From: Ailanthus altissimus
Lineage: Eukaryota; Streptophyta; Magnoliopsida; Sapindales; Simaroubaceae
Assembly: GCA_946807835.1 (NCBI GenBank)
Contig: OX327693.1
Span: forward strand, 3,551,501-3,615,500
Length of the DNA stretch: 64,000 nt
Direction: 5' to 3'
In this document: positions 47,613-60,157 of the stretch, one piece after another
Layout of the letters: every line of letters starts with the position of its first letter
Numbering within the stretch: the first letter of the stretch is position 1
The notes under the pieces: generated by a model
The model's input: the letters and a program-made list of their open reading frames with translations, nothing else
What the model was told of the DNA's origin: nothing
Databases searched by the model: none
Translations under genes and position numbers: made by a program

Positions 47613-47715
47613 AAAAAGGTAGTGCAATATAAAATTTAAATGCAAAATAATTATTTTTATATATTATTAAATATGTAGGGTCACTTGTGAAAAAACTTTA
47701 AAAAAATTAAAAATA

Positions 47716-48407
47716 TTAAAGTAAAAGCACATAAATAAGTAATATAACTCAAGTTATAATATGCAGAATAATTAATTAAAGAATTAAATAGAGAAAAATA
47801 TAGAAGAACACACAAATTTTATGTAGTTCGACAATTTACCTACGTCCACAGCGGATCAAGATCACTCTTCTTATTATTGAATCTCAAAGACACTTATAAA
47901 GTACGCCTTTTATAAGAAAGACTCACAAAGAACACTCTCTCTTACAATTTAGGAATTTTCTCTCACAAAGAATCACAAAGTATGTTTGATCACAAAGATC
48001 TCACTTTTAATTTCACTAAGATATATTTACAAACCAATAGAAATGTCTTTATATAGGTTTTAGGACGTTCTAGGTTTACCCTAAATGTGTGAGAGTCGTA
48101 TTAGAGAGTACTGAAGCAAGTGAAAGACAAAACAAGTCGAACAAAAACGGGAAACATGTCATCGCGCTTAACGCCGTGGCATTCAGCCTTCATTGCCGCA
48201 GTGCTAGTGCGCTCACCTGGGAGTCGTGGTACTGGTCACCTGGCCTTGCGGCACTCAGGTTCTGTTTTGGGTGCCACGGCACCCACATCTGGGCATCATA
48301 CTTTCGTCTTTTGCCTTTTTTTACGTCCGTCTTCAATCTTTACATCTCTACACACTTGACTTGCTCTCCAAATTATATTCCGATAATTTTTAATCAATAT
48401 TCTCACC
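47716..48407 (-). repeat. Solo LTR of the Copia family
   Basis: Aligns along its whole length with the LTR at 19804-20590: AGTAAAAGCACATAAATAAG at the left, TAGTTCGACAATTTACCTACGTCCACAGCGG in the middle, and TTTTTAATCAATATTCTCACC at the right. It contains a diverged GC-rich island (48150-48290). No internal Copia sequence adjoins either end, so it arose by LTR-LTR recombination. The terminal dinucleotides have mutated and I could not identify a clean target duplication. Confidence 0.85.
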
Positions 48408-48944
48408 AAAAAAAATGAGACTCATGTATAGAAAAACTAAAACTTTGATGAAATATATCCAAACAATGTATTGGAGCATTCGGGCGACAATTCCCTTCGG
48501 GACAAATATCATTTTCTTAAAAAAATTAAATAAAAGCCACTCACAATTATCGATTTCGAACCTTCCTATTCTAGCTTCTCCTTTAATTTTGATTTTATTA
48601 AAGCTAGATTTAATTCTATTATCAATAAGATTCATAATTATTCTAGCTTTAATTTCATTTTCCTTCTTTTTATTTCTCCTCGAATTTTAAATATAAATTG
48701 TATATTTGTATCACACAATGAATAGGAGCCTTTAGTCTACCATGTATTTATCATATATAGTATTCCTTCGCCAAACTTTTGAACATTGGTTATTAAATTG
48801 GCATTAATAAAATATTATAAATTTTTTTTAATATTATTATTAGAGATTATTAGGGACTTGCTGTAAAAAAAGATAAGCTAGAGAAATATAATATGCAAGG
48901 ATTTTCCTATAGTTTCTGTTAGTGCATTAAAGGATCCATGCATG
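48408..48944. other. Intergenic, nothing recognised
   Basis: Contains a 91-codon plus-strand and an 81-codon minus-strand open frame that overlap and resemble nothing; low-complexity hydrophobic peptides from AT-rich DNA. Confidence 0.4.
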
Positions 48945-49389
48945 TAGGGATGGCAAAAATATCTAAACTCAAAATAATTCAGAATTTGGCCTGAAAATTT
49001 TGAGTTTTTTCTTGGATCTAAGTTTGAATTTTTTTAAAAATTCGAATGTTAGTCTGGATCGGGTATTTTTGGGAACCTAGAAACTCAGATCCAAATTTTA
49101 TTTATTTACTTATTTTTATTTTTTTAAAGTCCTAAATTAATTCATAAAATTCCTAATTTTTAATAAATATTAATCTATAATTATTTTACAAAATAATTAT
49201 TTCAAAAGTTTAAATTTCACATACAATTTTAAAAAAAACAATTGAAAAAATAAAAATAAATAAATCCCGGTTAAATTTTGGATTTGGATTTAAACCCAGA
49301 TCCGAAAAAACCCAGAAAAGCGCGGGTAAAAGCTAGGTTCAAGTCTCATTAAAAAAATTTAGATCTGAATCCGAATTTTACCATCCATA
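48945..49389. mobile_element. hAT-type MITE
   Basis: Begins TAGGGATGGCAAAAAT and ends ATTTTACCATCCATA, imperfect terminal inverted repeats of the hAT type. It is flanked by 8-base duplications CATGCATG (48937-48944) and CATGTATG (49390-49397), with one mismatch. No coding capacity over its 445 bases. Confidence 0.8.
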
Positions 49390-49397
49390 CATGTATG

Positions 49398-50169
49398 TGA
49401 TTATGTACATATTGAAAATTTCAAAATGTATGTCCAATATATATTGTGCAGCAGAATAAAAAGATATAATCAACATATACACATTAAAACTTCATCAAAA
49501 ATAGTACAAGGATCGAATACATACCCTTGTAGATGATTCGGTGAAGATTGTTACAATTTGAAGCCATTGAGCTCACAATGAAGTCCACCCTTAAACAATT
49601 CTAGACTCAAATATTTGGTGGGATTATAGTAGTTAGAATGATGGCTTTTGATCAATATTTCATGCAAGAATTAAACTAATTTCAACACTTGAACTAGTTG
49701 AAGCATCAAATGCTTAGGATTGCGTTTATAGACCAAAATGCAACTTTCTTAAAGTTGTCATTTTCTCTAAAATGCTTTGCATGAATTTTTTATTCAATAA
49801 TTGAATTGTGTACAAACGATACTATTTTCATTTGTTTTAATGGTCTAACACTTCCAAGTGCACACATGTCTAACATGTTGTCATGTTTGACCATGCAAAC
49901 GAATGCATTAGTGATAAATGTCACTTATGTTATCCATGCAAATACTTTATATGGATGACATTTGTCATATGCAACTCCATGTATGCTGTCATTTGTCATA
50001 CAAATTGCCATGCATAGATGCCATGTGGGTATTTTACTTTTTCATGCAATAAGAACTTGTTTGCAACATGTACAAACTATGTTTTTGACTTTTCAAATAA
50101 GTCCTAAAATGTATCGTGCTTTCTAAAACCTTTCTGGATTGATTCGTACGATCCGTCCCACTATCCCAT
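49398..50169. other. Intergenic or outer part of an LTR-Z copy
   Basis: No coding frame. Bases 49850-50030 repeat short motifs such as TGTCATTTGTCAT and CATGCAAAT several times. It may be the diverged 3' part of the minus-strand LTR-Z copy that follows, but the alignment fails here. Confidence 0.4.
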
Positions 50170-51248
50170 GGCTCAATAAGTACACTTCATATTGTGAAAC
50201 TCTCTAGGTTCACACACATTTGTCTTATGAAACACTTTTGTAAGTCCGTGAATGATGCTCCACACACACATTACGAATATTACAGAATAGTGCATTGAAC
50301 CAAACAAGTTAAGGGTAATCACGTATAATTTCTCCATTCACCTAAATTCTTAGAAGAGCAGAGATATAGATCATCACCATCAAATCTCTATATGCTCATC
50401 TATGAACTTATCTCTAGATTTGTATTTCTATAAACAATATTCGTAAACTCCTTTACGATATTGTTTAACCATATAAAAAGATCTTTTTCACGGTTTATGC
50501 TTCTGGCCATAAGACTTTCTGAAATACAATCTCGGAGCATTATGATATATAATCACCTATATGAGCTGATAGATCGCATATCTATGCACACTAAAATCTA
50601 TGAGCATCGAACCATATCCAGTGACACCAAACAATCAGGCGTGAAAGGTGTCTAATACCAATCGATTAATATTAGAACCAAAGTATGGTGGACCACTTAC
50701 AAGCCCACCGTGGTGCTCATGTTAAAGGATCACAAATACTACTCAATTCAAGAAGGCCCTCCATTGACGGCTTTATGGAAGGTCCTCATGAGTTTGTTCA
50801 GTACCCAGTCCTTGTTGAATACCTACATGCCTATACGGACTTTCGTTAGGTTCATGATCTGCTCAGACTAACCATCTAAATAATTCAGATATAGACATAC
50901 ACTAATTCAGAATGAATATTGATCGACCCATGTTGGTAACTATAAATCAAGAATGATATTTTTTATAACATATTATGTAATGATATTTCTTCGCACCATT
51001 TGTAACTTTTTACAACTACGTTATAACTATATTATTCTCGGGTCTTTATCTCTATTTTAGACAAGGTTCTAACTCTTTAGAATTGCTAACTTTAGCACTA
51101 ATCTCAACTCTTTTATATTAGATTTAAATTCTTTTAAATCTATAATGTCTGAAAAGTTACAAACTTCTTACCATATAATTATATATTAACGATTATTATT
51201 AGAATGCTTACTATATAGTGGAATGGCATGTAAGCACTATCTCCAATA
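50170..51248 (-). repeat. LTR-Z copy, minus orientation, partial
   Basis: Read on the minus strand it follows the solo LTR at 54579-56875 from its 5' end (TATTGGAGATAGTGCTTAC against TGTTGGGATTTGTGCTCAC) through the GGCCATAAG palindrome region (50499-50512) to the CCTAGAGAG segment. Beyond 50170 similarity is lost. Confidence 0.7.
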
Positions 51249-51579
51249 GTCTCTAGGTATATAAATTTTTTAATTCATTATTTGTTTGGAAGAGAAAGTA
51301 TTTAACTATCTTTTGTTGAGGTTAATTTGTTAGTTTTATTATCTTAGGTTTGAATTTATAAGGCAATAACGATCTATTGTCAGATATTTACACCTTAAAT
51401 TGATGACCATTCCTCGCACATGCTCAATTGGCACAACAGATGGAATTTTATTATACAATGAAGTTGAAGAAAATATTTAAACAAAGAATCTTGTGTGTTT
51501 TTACTCTTTATTGCCACCTTCATATACATAAAATTTTTGATAATGGTTAACAACTATGATATATATAATTTGGTTTTAT
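51249..51579. other. Intergenic, nothing recognised
   Basis: AT-rich, no open frame, no recognised repeat. Confidence 0.4.
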
Positions 51580-52620
51580 ATATTCCAGAAAAGGTAGATA
51601 TGAAGTTAATACCCAAACAACATAAAAAGAAGGATGAAGTTTTAGAATTATTTGTAGTTTAGGGATTCCATCACGAAGCTATGCAGGAAACCTTAAATTG
51701 GACAATGGTTTGGAAATATTTATTTTACTGACCTGAAGATGATATGGATATTGATCTTGGCTACGATGAGGAAGCTCTGCAAGCATTTAGAGCAACAGTA
51801 TAATATATGATACTTATTTATTTTATTGATACATTTTTATTAATGAGTATTACTTTGTAAATTGAATATAGTTATTTATTTATAGTTTAAACAGAACACG
51901 TCATTGAATTTTGATGTTATTACGAACAAGATTAATAATTTGTGAGAACAAATAAAATTGGACAAAGTAAAGGTGATGGAAAGGATTACACAAGTAGAAA
52001 AGTTAACTATGTAAAGGATGGAGTAGGGAAAAATAAATATTGTGCATTTGATGACACGATGATGCATCATTTCAAGTCATCTGCCATTTTGTAGATGCAA
52101 ATCAGACTATGATAAGTTTTGTACATTAAACTGCATTAAAAAATATAGCTAACAAAAAATTAAATTATTTAACTTAATAATCCATCAGTGTTGTATTGCT
52201 TCAATTTGGAGAAGATGTGAGTAATAATGCTCATACTCCAACAGTTATATATGAGAATGACTTAAATTTATACATATAGTACCAGCTTGATAATTTCGTA
52301 AGCATGCAAATTTTACTTAATATACTAATACAAAAGGGATAAGTATGTTCAGGCACTAATACAAGGTTGTATAGGTAAAACACCCATTTAACTATCCCAT
52401 ACCATTGAATAACAGGGTAAAAAAGACAGAACTATAGGTTAAGCCTTTATGCAATGAGACCGTGGTTGATGTGGATTCATTACGACCAATAGACAAGGCC
52501 GTGCAAGCAGAGTTTAAGGCTTGGGTTCGAGATGGTCAAGAGCGTGTAAATTTACCAGGGATTTATGCTAATACGAAATAGTTTCTTTAGCTCTTAAATA
52601 ACTAGTTGGATGATTTTGTA
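51580..52620 (+). pseudogene. Possible relic of a DNA-transposon ORF (Ulp1/MULE type)
   Basis: Short plus-strand stretches look like fragments of protein, notably VDSLRPIDKAVQAEFKAW at about 52470-52530, which resembles the region before the Ulp1-like protease domain carried by some plant Mutator-like elements, and an acidic stretch ending YDEEALQAFRATV near 51760-51800. No continuous frame, ends or inverted repeats were found, so the assignment is tentative. Confidence 0.3.
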
Positions 52621-52668
52621 AGAACATTTCTATTCTTTCATTTTTTTTAATTATGCTTTAGTGGTTAT

Positions 52669-52690
52669 GTGTGTGTGTGTGTGTGTGTGT
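52669..52690. repeat. (GT)11 microsatellite
   Basis: Twenty-two bases of uninterrupted GT. Confidence 0.95.
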
Positions 52691-53029
52691 TGGGTTTTAC
52701 AATATATTATTGAGTATTTAAAGTTGATTCACCAACGCTAATGAAAATATCAACAAGCATTGCCATAAGGGTGCATAGTTAAAAATATTTATATTGTTCT
52801 ACTATTGTCCTATGGATTAGGACTTAAAAAAAATTTACTTGAAGTTAAATTGTAGGTTGGGATTGATTAGATAATAGACATTGTAATTAAATTTTTGATT
52901 TCATTTATTGTAAAATTAATTCATAAAACAGTTTATAATTGTCTATATATATATTTATATTTATATTCCTATTAACTACAAAGGTGAGTATTAGATCATG
53001 ATGAAGGTTTATTTTTGCACCAAGATATC
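52691..53029. other. Intergenic, nothing recognised
   Basis: AT-rich with no coding frame or known repeat. Confidence 0.4.
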
Positions 53030-53638
53030 TAAGAATGGAAAATTCGAATCTGGATTCGGATTTTGCTCAACCAGGATCTTGATCCGAATTTTTTTTGAAT
53101 TTGGAATCCAGGTTTTTCTAAGCTGGGCCGGATCCTGGTTAAACCTATGTTTTTTTTTTTACTTTTTTTCAATTCTTTTTCAATTTTTTATTATTTTGGT
53201 AAAATTTAAACTTTTGGAGTATTTATTTTATAAAACAATTGTTAGATTTATATTTATAGTTTGTATTGTATAATTTTTATTTATAGTGTAATATGTATAA
53301 TTTGTACAAGTGACACGTAGAATTTGTATTTATAATATAAAATATAATTTATTTTTCTCGTTACAATTTTGTTTTCAACTCTTTAGGTTAAATTTAAAAT
53401 TTTGGGACATTTATTTTGTATTAAAGTTATTAGATTCATATATATTAAAGATTAAGAATTAATTAAGAATTTTTTTAAAATTAAAAATTAAAAAAAGGTC
53501 GGATCTGACCTGGATCCAAAATTTTTAAGAAATCTAGATCCAGATCCAAAAAAATTCGAATTGTTTTTAGCCGTGTTCCAAATTCGGGCCAAGCATGGTT
53601 TTGGATTTTTTTCAAATTCAAACTTTTTGCTATCCCTA
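53030..53638. mobile_element. Second hAT-type MITE
   Basis: Begins TAAGAATGGAAAATTCGAAT and ends TTTTTGCTATCCCTA, diverged inverted ends of the same type as the MITE at 48945. It is flanked by 8-base duplications AAGATATC (53022-53029) and AAGAGATC (53639-53646), one mismatch. Subterminal GGATCC/GGATCTG-like motifs occur near both ends. Confidence 0.75.
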
Positions 53639-54424
53639 AAGAGATCACTATTTATGATTCTAGCATTGATGGATATGCTACAATGTGTTTGGAGGCTCAT
53701 GTTGTACCATAATGTATTCATATACCACATTAACTCCAGTATAAAAATTTTATGCTCTTAGGAGGGATGATATTTTAGATTTGTCGTCATCAATGTGATT
53801 CAATTAAAAGAAAGTGTGCCTTAATAGAGAGTCCAAAGTAAGGACTATATAGTATTTGTTTATAATTTTATTGAGTATGTAATAGTGAATTGACTGTTTG
53901 ATTTTGGGCCCAAGAGTAACATTTTTTTAGACAAAGGATGACCATAAAACTATAGACCCATGCCTTGAAATAAATATAATGCATATTATTTTTTTTATTT
54001 TCTATTATTTTTTGTTTATGGTTAGATGATTTCAATTTATTTTACTTTGACAATTTAATTATAAAACAAACTTTAAAATTTATAATATCATTAGATAGTA
54101 ATAAAATAATAAATGACAAACGACATTAAATATAATTTTAAGTTTTATAAACATATATAGTATTAAACAGTAACAAAATGAATTGCAAATAACAATAAAT
54201 ATTAACATCAGTTGCTATGTTATAAAATTTCATTTTAATTTCCTTCCCAGCCCCACCCCGTCTCAATTCTTGAATTCTTATTCCATAAATCATAGATTTA
54301 TAATTATTCAACTACAAAATACCTAAAAATTAGGGTCAAAGAAAATACATTCCATACGGAACTGAATTATTGATTAATGAAATTTGGACAGACGCCGCTG
54401 TTTAAATCGGTAAGCAGTGGAGTA
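53639..54424. other. Intergenic, nothing recognised
   Basis: AT-rich nuclear sequence up to the plastid-derived fragment. No open frame or repeat recognised. Confidence 0.4.
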
Positions 54425-54578
54425 ATGCACCCTAGATGGCGAGAGTCTAATAGTCGAAAGCATCACTAGCTTACGCTCTAACTCGAGTAGCATTAGGTAC
54501 ATAGAATCCCGTGTGAATTAGCAAGGACCACCTTGCAAGGCTAAATACTCATAGGTGACCAATAACAAAGTAGTACCT
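54425..54578 (+). pseudogene. Plastid 23S rDNA fragment in the nucleus (NUPT), left part
   Basis: Reads as plastid 23S rRNA: GCACCCTAGATGGCGA, AAAGCATCACTAGCTTA, GAATCCCGTGTGAAT, AGCAAGGACCACCTTGCAAG, ending AAGTAGTACC. Differences from the plastid sequence as I know it are mostly G-to-A and C-to-T, the usual decay of methylated nuclear copies. The fragment is continued at 56876 after an inserted solo LTR. Confidence 0.9.
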
Positions 54579-56875
54579 GTTGGGATTTGTGCTCACGTGC
54601 CATCCCATATTTGTATGAATATTTTATTTTATAATATTTATATAGTAGATTACTTATTAAATCGCTAATTACTATTATTAAATGGTTCAATGCTTATAAT
54701 GCTACAAACATAATATGATCTGAAGGAGTTCAAATTTGGTCTAAAAAATTTAGATCAATGCCAAAAGTTAACATCACTGAAAACTATAAATGCTAAAGAG
54801 TTAGCATGTTATATTAATCAGTGAAGTCTAAGAGTTAGAATCTTGTCTATGATGGTACAAAGACCTAAGAATACATTAGTAATAACATAGTTGAAGAGTT
54901 ACAATAAATGCTAAGAAATGTTATTATACAAGTCTATTCTCAAAATTATTTATTCCTGGTCTTAATTCACTAATGTAGGTCTGTCGATGGAATCCTTTTA
55001 TATAGATCAGTGTATACTATATCTAGATGGTTGTTCTTAACTAACCATGGGCTTACTGAAAGTTCATATAGCATATATGTGTTCAGTAAGGACTGAATAA
55101 TGAACAGACTAAACGAGAATCCCAATAGACATTCCATGAAGCCGTCAATGAAAGGTCCTCTCGAGTTAAGTGGTATACATGGTCCTTTGATCTGAGTACC
55201 ACGATAGACTTGTAAGTGATCTATCATACTTTGATTCCACGCATGTCACAACCTTTCACGGTGTGACCGTTGGGTGTCATTGGGTATGATCCGATGGTTA
55301 TAAAGTCTAGTGTATACAGATATGAGATCTGTCAGCTCACATGGATGAGTTATATATCCACATGCTCAGAGACTGTATCTTAAAAATTCTTATGGCCATA
55401 AGCAGCAAACCCAAAAAATATTTTTTCACGGGGTTAAATAAAATTATAAAAGTGTTTGCATATATTATTTATCAAGATCCGTATATGAAGATAAGTTCAT
55501 GGATGAGCATATAGAAATTTGACAATAGTGATCTATATCCCTGCTCTTCCAGGATATGATTGGCGGAAGGATTATACGTATGTGATATGACCTCAACTTG
55601 TATGGTCTATTGCACTGGTTTGTAATATCCGTGACGTGTACGTGGGGCATCGATCTCGAACTTACAAAATAATTCTATTTGACAAATTGGGAGTGGACCT
55701 AGAGAGTCCCATAATATGAAGTGTACTCATTGTGCACTGGGGCAGCATACCAGATTGAATAGTTCAATTTAAAAAATTCTAGCAGACTAGACATTTACTT
55801 CAGTTTCCCTTCGGTCATGCACGTGTCAAGACTTAAGAGTTAAGTACATCAATTAGTTAACAATTAGTTATTAACCAATGGGATATTAACACATGGCACA
55901 TTATGAGCCAATTATTATTTGATTTAAAAATTACCAAAATTACCTTATTTGTTGGACAAATAATATCATTATTTTATTTTTTAAAATATTTATTGAATAA
56001 AATAATAAAAATAATAATATATGATATTATTATTTAAATTGAAATCAAATAATTTATTTTTTAATTTAAATTGGCACGTATTTCTACCATGATTTAATAT
56101 AATTAAATTATTTATTTAATATTAATTAAATATTATAATAAGAATAAATGAGTGGCACTTGTTAATGGTATGCCTTAAGATGTTTCTTAATAATGAGAAA
56201 GTGTTTTTTCATCTGGCCTAAATTTATGCCAAGTTCATTTAAATGATTTTTCATTTTGTTTTGTTTTCATTTCATTTATGTAAACAATAATAAACAAAAC
56301 ACTAATGGCAAATATTGACCTAGATAATAGATGTCATTAGGTGAGAAAATGAAAGAAAATAATAAACAAATAAGAGAGCAATATGTTGCTCAATTAATCA
56401 TACAAAATTTAGCCAAGGGGAGAGTTAGTAAGAGAGAAGTGAATTTTGCTAAATGTTAGAAAATTCTCTTAAGTGTTGAGAGCACAAAAACACACCTCTT
56501 CTATTTTTCCTCTTTTATTTTTGGTCACCCATACTACAAGGTAGAAATAAGGATCCAAGAGTTGAATCATTTGCTGGAAAAGTTTTCATTCTAGCTTCCT
56601 CAAGCCCACCATGTTGAGGAACTAGAATTGTAAATGGGTTGTTTCAAGGCAGGTACTCCGGTTTGACCATATACCAAAGGCTTGACGATGTACTATTTCT
56701 CAATTTTGAAATATTTTACATTTATGAGATAACATGTAAAAGTTCATTTATGTTTATCATTGAGTAATTTATATTCCGCTCATCCATTGCGTATATATAT
56801 ATGTGATACATATGGTATAATTGAATGATAAACACAAACCCGCATGTATGCACTCTAGGTTTAAAATCACTCACA
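54579..56875 (+). mobile_element. Complete solo LTR (LTR-Z) inserted in the plastid rDNA fragment
   Basis: A 2,297-base unit from TGTTGGGATTTGTGC to AAATCACTCACA, with TG and CA ends. It interrupts a plastid rDNA sequence exactly and is flanked by a 5-base target duplication, GTACC (54574-54578) and GTACT (56876-56880, one change). There is no coding region, primer binding site or polypurine tract, so it is a solo LTR rather than a whole element. It contains the palindrome CTTATGGCCATAAG at 55390-55403. It serves as reference for the other LTR-Z copies in the window. Confidence 0.88.
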
Positions 56876-57176
56876 GTACTGTGAGGGAAGGGTGAAAAGA
56901 ACACCCATCGGGGAGTGAAATAGAACATGAAACCGTAAACTCCCAAGCAGAGGGAGGAGCTCGGGGCTCTGACCGCTTGCCTGTTGAAGAATGAGCCAGT
57001 GACTCATAGGCAGTAGCTTGATTAAGGGAATCCACTAGAGTCGTAGTGAAAGCGAGTCTTCATAGGGTAATTGTCACTGCTTATGGACCCAAACCTGGGT
57101 GATCTATCTATGACCAGAATGAAGCTTGGATGAAACTAAGTGGAGGTCTAAACCGACTGATGTTGAAGAATCACTA
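56876..57176 (+). pseudogene. Plastid 23S rDNA fragment (NUPT), right part
   Basis: Resumes the plastid 23S sequence with GTGAGGGAAGGGTGAAAAGA, CATCGGGGAGTGAAATAGA, TGTTGAAGAATGAGCC, GCGAGTCTTCATAGGG and TGATGTTGAAGAATCA. C-to-T and G-to-A changes predominate. With the left part the original insertion was at least about 450 bases. Confidence 0.92.
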
Positions 57177-57210
57177 GCAATAAGTTTAAAAAAGTATCTA
57201 AAATTACAAA

Positions 57211-57244
57211 TGCGTTCGAGTGGCATTTCACCCTAACCACAACT
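57211..57244 (-). pseudogene. Short inverted match to the next part of plastid 23S rDNA
   Basis: GTTCGAGTGGCATTTCACCC followed by TAACCACAACTCA is the reverse complement of the segment that follows GAAGAATCA closely in plastid 23S rRNA, with one base missing. It lies 35 bases beyond the end of the direct match, so a small inversion at the insertion edge is possible. The surrounding sequence also forms an imperfect inverted repeat, leaving a DNA-transposon end as an alternative. Confidence 0.45.
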
Positions 57245-58524
57245 CAACCACGCACCCACTATTCGTTAGTAGCGACCTTACCACGCATCATTACCATTAG
57301 CCATTTCACTCGAATCTGTGACAAACCTTTCCCTTGTAAAGTTATTGGGATGAATTGCATTTCTATAATAGCGAATGGGATCAATATCATGAATAACAAT
57401 ATCTAAGCTTTCAAATTTTTAATTTTGAATTGACCATTTGAAACAAATCGCAAGAATGAATATTCTTCCTCGAATCTTTTATTTAGAGGCTTGAAATGAG
57501 AGATTTTGAGATAAGATATAAGTAAAAACTTCATTAAAAGAAAAAAGAAGATAGAAGGGGAGAATTCTTTGATATTTATATTTTTTTTATATTAGTATTA
57601 ATTTAAAAATGTATTTTAATTAAATATAAAAATCATGGTAATTAGTTAATTCGTAAGGAATTTTTTTATATCCTTATTTCTTATATCAATATTACGTATT
57701 ACTTTTTTAATATTTACATATTTTTCAAACTAGTCATATTACAAGGAAATCTATTTCTGAAATAAATATTTAAATTAAATTAAATATTAAAAATATGAAT
57801 AATAGATAAATATGTTAAATAAAATTTAAACAATAATACAAATAAATTTCTTTAATAATATCCCTAAATATGAGTGTGGGAGGGCAACGGGTATTAAAAA
57901 AAGAGTAATTTGTTAGGCTTATAAATTGTATCTCTCTTAATCTGTCAATAAATAATTATCATACGTTAAATATTTTTTGACTTTTGAATTTTTATTAGTG
58001 TAATAGTTATATAATATCTATTAATAATAAACACATAAAATATCATATCAATTGGAATATAAAATTTGTATCATAACTTTATAAATTTAACATTCTCATG
58101 AAAAAAAAAAACGGTAGGAAATAAGTGACTATTATAAAAATATTTAAAGAAGTAATTGGAAATTCCCATATCATTAACCCAAAAAATCAGAGGGATAAAA
58201 GTTTTGCTATCGAATGGTTAATTTACCTTCTAGTTAGTGCAGAGCTATATAATCATCACTTTATATTTTTGTAAATATTTTACTCTTTCAGGGTTAAAAC
58301 GATCTTATTAAACATTATTTTATGCATAAGGTATAATAAGAATTCTATACATACCTTTTAATTAGAAACTAACAAACTTGATAGATTTGTAATTCATTAA
58401 TACTTTTCAATATTTCTTCTAGTTTCGTAAAATATTTCGAAACTTGTTGCATCAGATAAACTTTCGTCAAAATAAGAGTAACTAAATGTTGATTTGAAAT
58501 AATCCGTTTCATAATTTTTTATAA
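57245..58524. other. AT-rich intergenic, nothing recognised
   Basis: No coding frame and no recognised repeat before the LTR-Z copy and its duplication. Confidence 0.45.
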
Positions 58525-60157
58525 ATATATATATATATATTACATTAATATAATAATAATAATATTATTATTATATACTATAAAATTACAAATGGCCACT
58601 TTTATTAAAAAATATTATTATTATGTTAAACAATAATAAAATATAAATAATGCTTGAAAACTAAAAAGTATTATTTAATATAATAATATTATATAATAAA
58701 ATAATATATAATATAATATTATAATAAAATATTAATGATTATTTAATAACTAAATAATTGTTATATGAAATGATCATTTTATTCTTCATGAATAGTTATC
58801 AAGTCTATTTTTAGCGAGTTTTATCAAATCTCACATTTAAATAAATTTGAGGGTCCATAATATATCACGTGTCATTATATAATTAATAAATAATAATTAT
58901 TGATTAATTGTTGTATTTAACACTTAAATACAGACATGCTCGCCTTTCCGTAGTAGTACTAGATATTGTTGAATTAAACAATTTAATTTGACATACTACC
59001 CTAATGCACAATGAGTACACTCTATATCGCAGGACTCCCTAAATCCATGCCTGATTAGTCAAATGGAACTATTCCATGAGTTTATGAACATTGTCCTACG
59101 TACATTAACGAATATACAAATTAACGCGTTGAACCATATAAGTTGAGATTACAACGCATACGTATAGTCTTTCCGTCATAATATCCTGAATGTGCAAGGA
59201 TATAGATTATCACCGTTGAGGTTAAAATGATTGGTTGTATGTGTTCTTCATTTTCTCTAAAAAAAATAAAAATAAAAATTAAAACAATTCATAATTACTT
59301 CTTTTGACACAATAAAAAAAATGAAACAATTTTATTTTTATATTTTATTATTATTATATTTTTTTTCTCCTTGCACAAAATGGGAAATGAAAACAATTTT
59401 CATTTCCCTCACATCTCGGCACATTCCCACAATTTATCCTTCACACACACACATCTCATATATAGATATATATATATATTACATTAATATAATAATAATA
59501 ATAATAATATTATATACTATAAAATTACAAATGGCCACTTTTATTAAAAAAATATTATTATTATATTAAACAATAATAAAGTATAAATAATGCTTGAAAA
59601 TTAAAAAGTATTATTTAATATAATAATATTATATAATAAAATAATATATAATATAATATTATAATAAAATATTAATAATTATTTAATAATTAAATAATTG
59701 TTATATGAAATGATCATTTTATTCTTCATGAATAATTATCAAATCTATTTTTAGTGAGATTTACCAAATCTCACATTTAAATAAATCTGAGAGTCCATAA
59801 TATATCACGTGTCATTATATAATTAATAAATAATAATTATTGATTAATTATTATATTTAACACTTTAATACAGACACGCTCGCCTTCCCGTAGTAGTACT
59901 AGATATTGTTGAATTAAACAATTTAATTCGACATACTGCCTTAGTACACAATGAGTACACTCCATTTCGCAGGACTCCCTAAGTCCATGTCCGATTAGTC
60001 AAATGGAACTATTCCATGAGTCTGTGAACATTGCCCTACGTACACTAACGAATATACAAATTAACGCGTTGAACCATACAAGTTGAGGTTACAACGCATA
60101 CGTATAGTTCTTCCGTCATGATATCCTGGATGTGCATGGATATAGATTATCGCCGTC
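58525..60157. repeat. 690-base tandem direct duplication
   Basis: 58525-59215 and 59467-60157 are nearly identical direct copies, offset by 942 bases: both run from TATTACATTAATATAATAAT through AAATTACAAATGGCCACTTT, GTAGTAGTACTAGATATTG and ACTATTCCATGAGT to AGGATATAGATTATC or GGATATAGATTATCG. About 250 unrelated bases (59216-59466) separate them. The right halves of both copies are minus-strand LTR-Z. Confidence 0.9.

Noticed and set aside
48089..48418. 109-codon and overlapping 79-codon plus-strand frames
   Set aside because: They come from the GC-rich island of a Copia solo LTR; no domain, and the matching LTRs elsewhere do not keep the frames.
58525..60157. Repeats considered as a possible CRISPR-like or satellite array
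   Set aside because: Only two long copies with one spacer; it is a local duplication of LTR-derived sequence.
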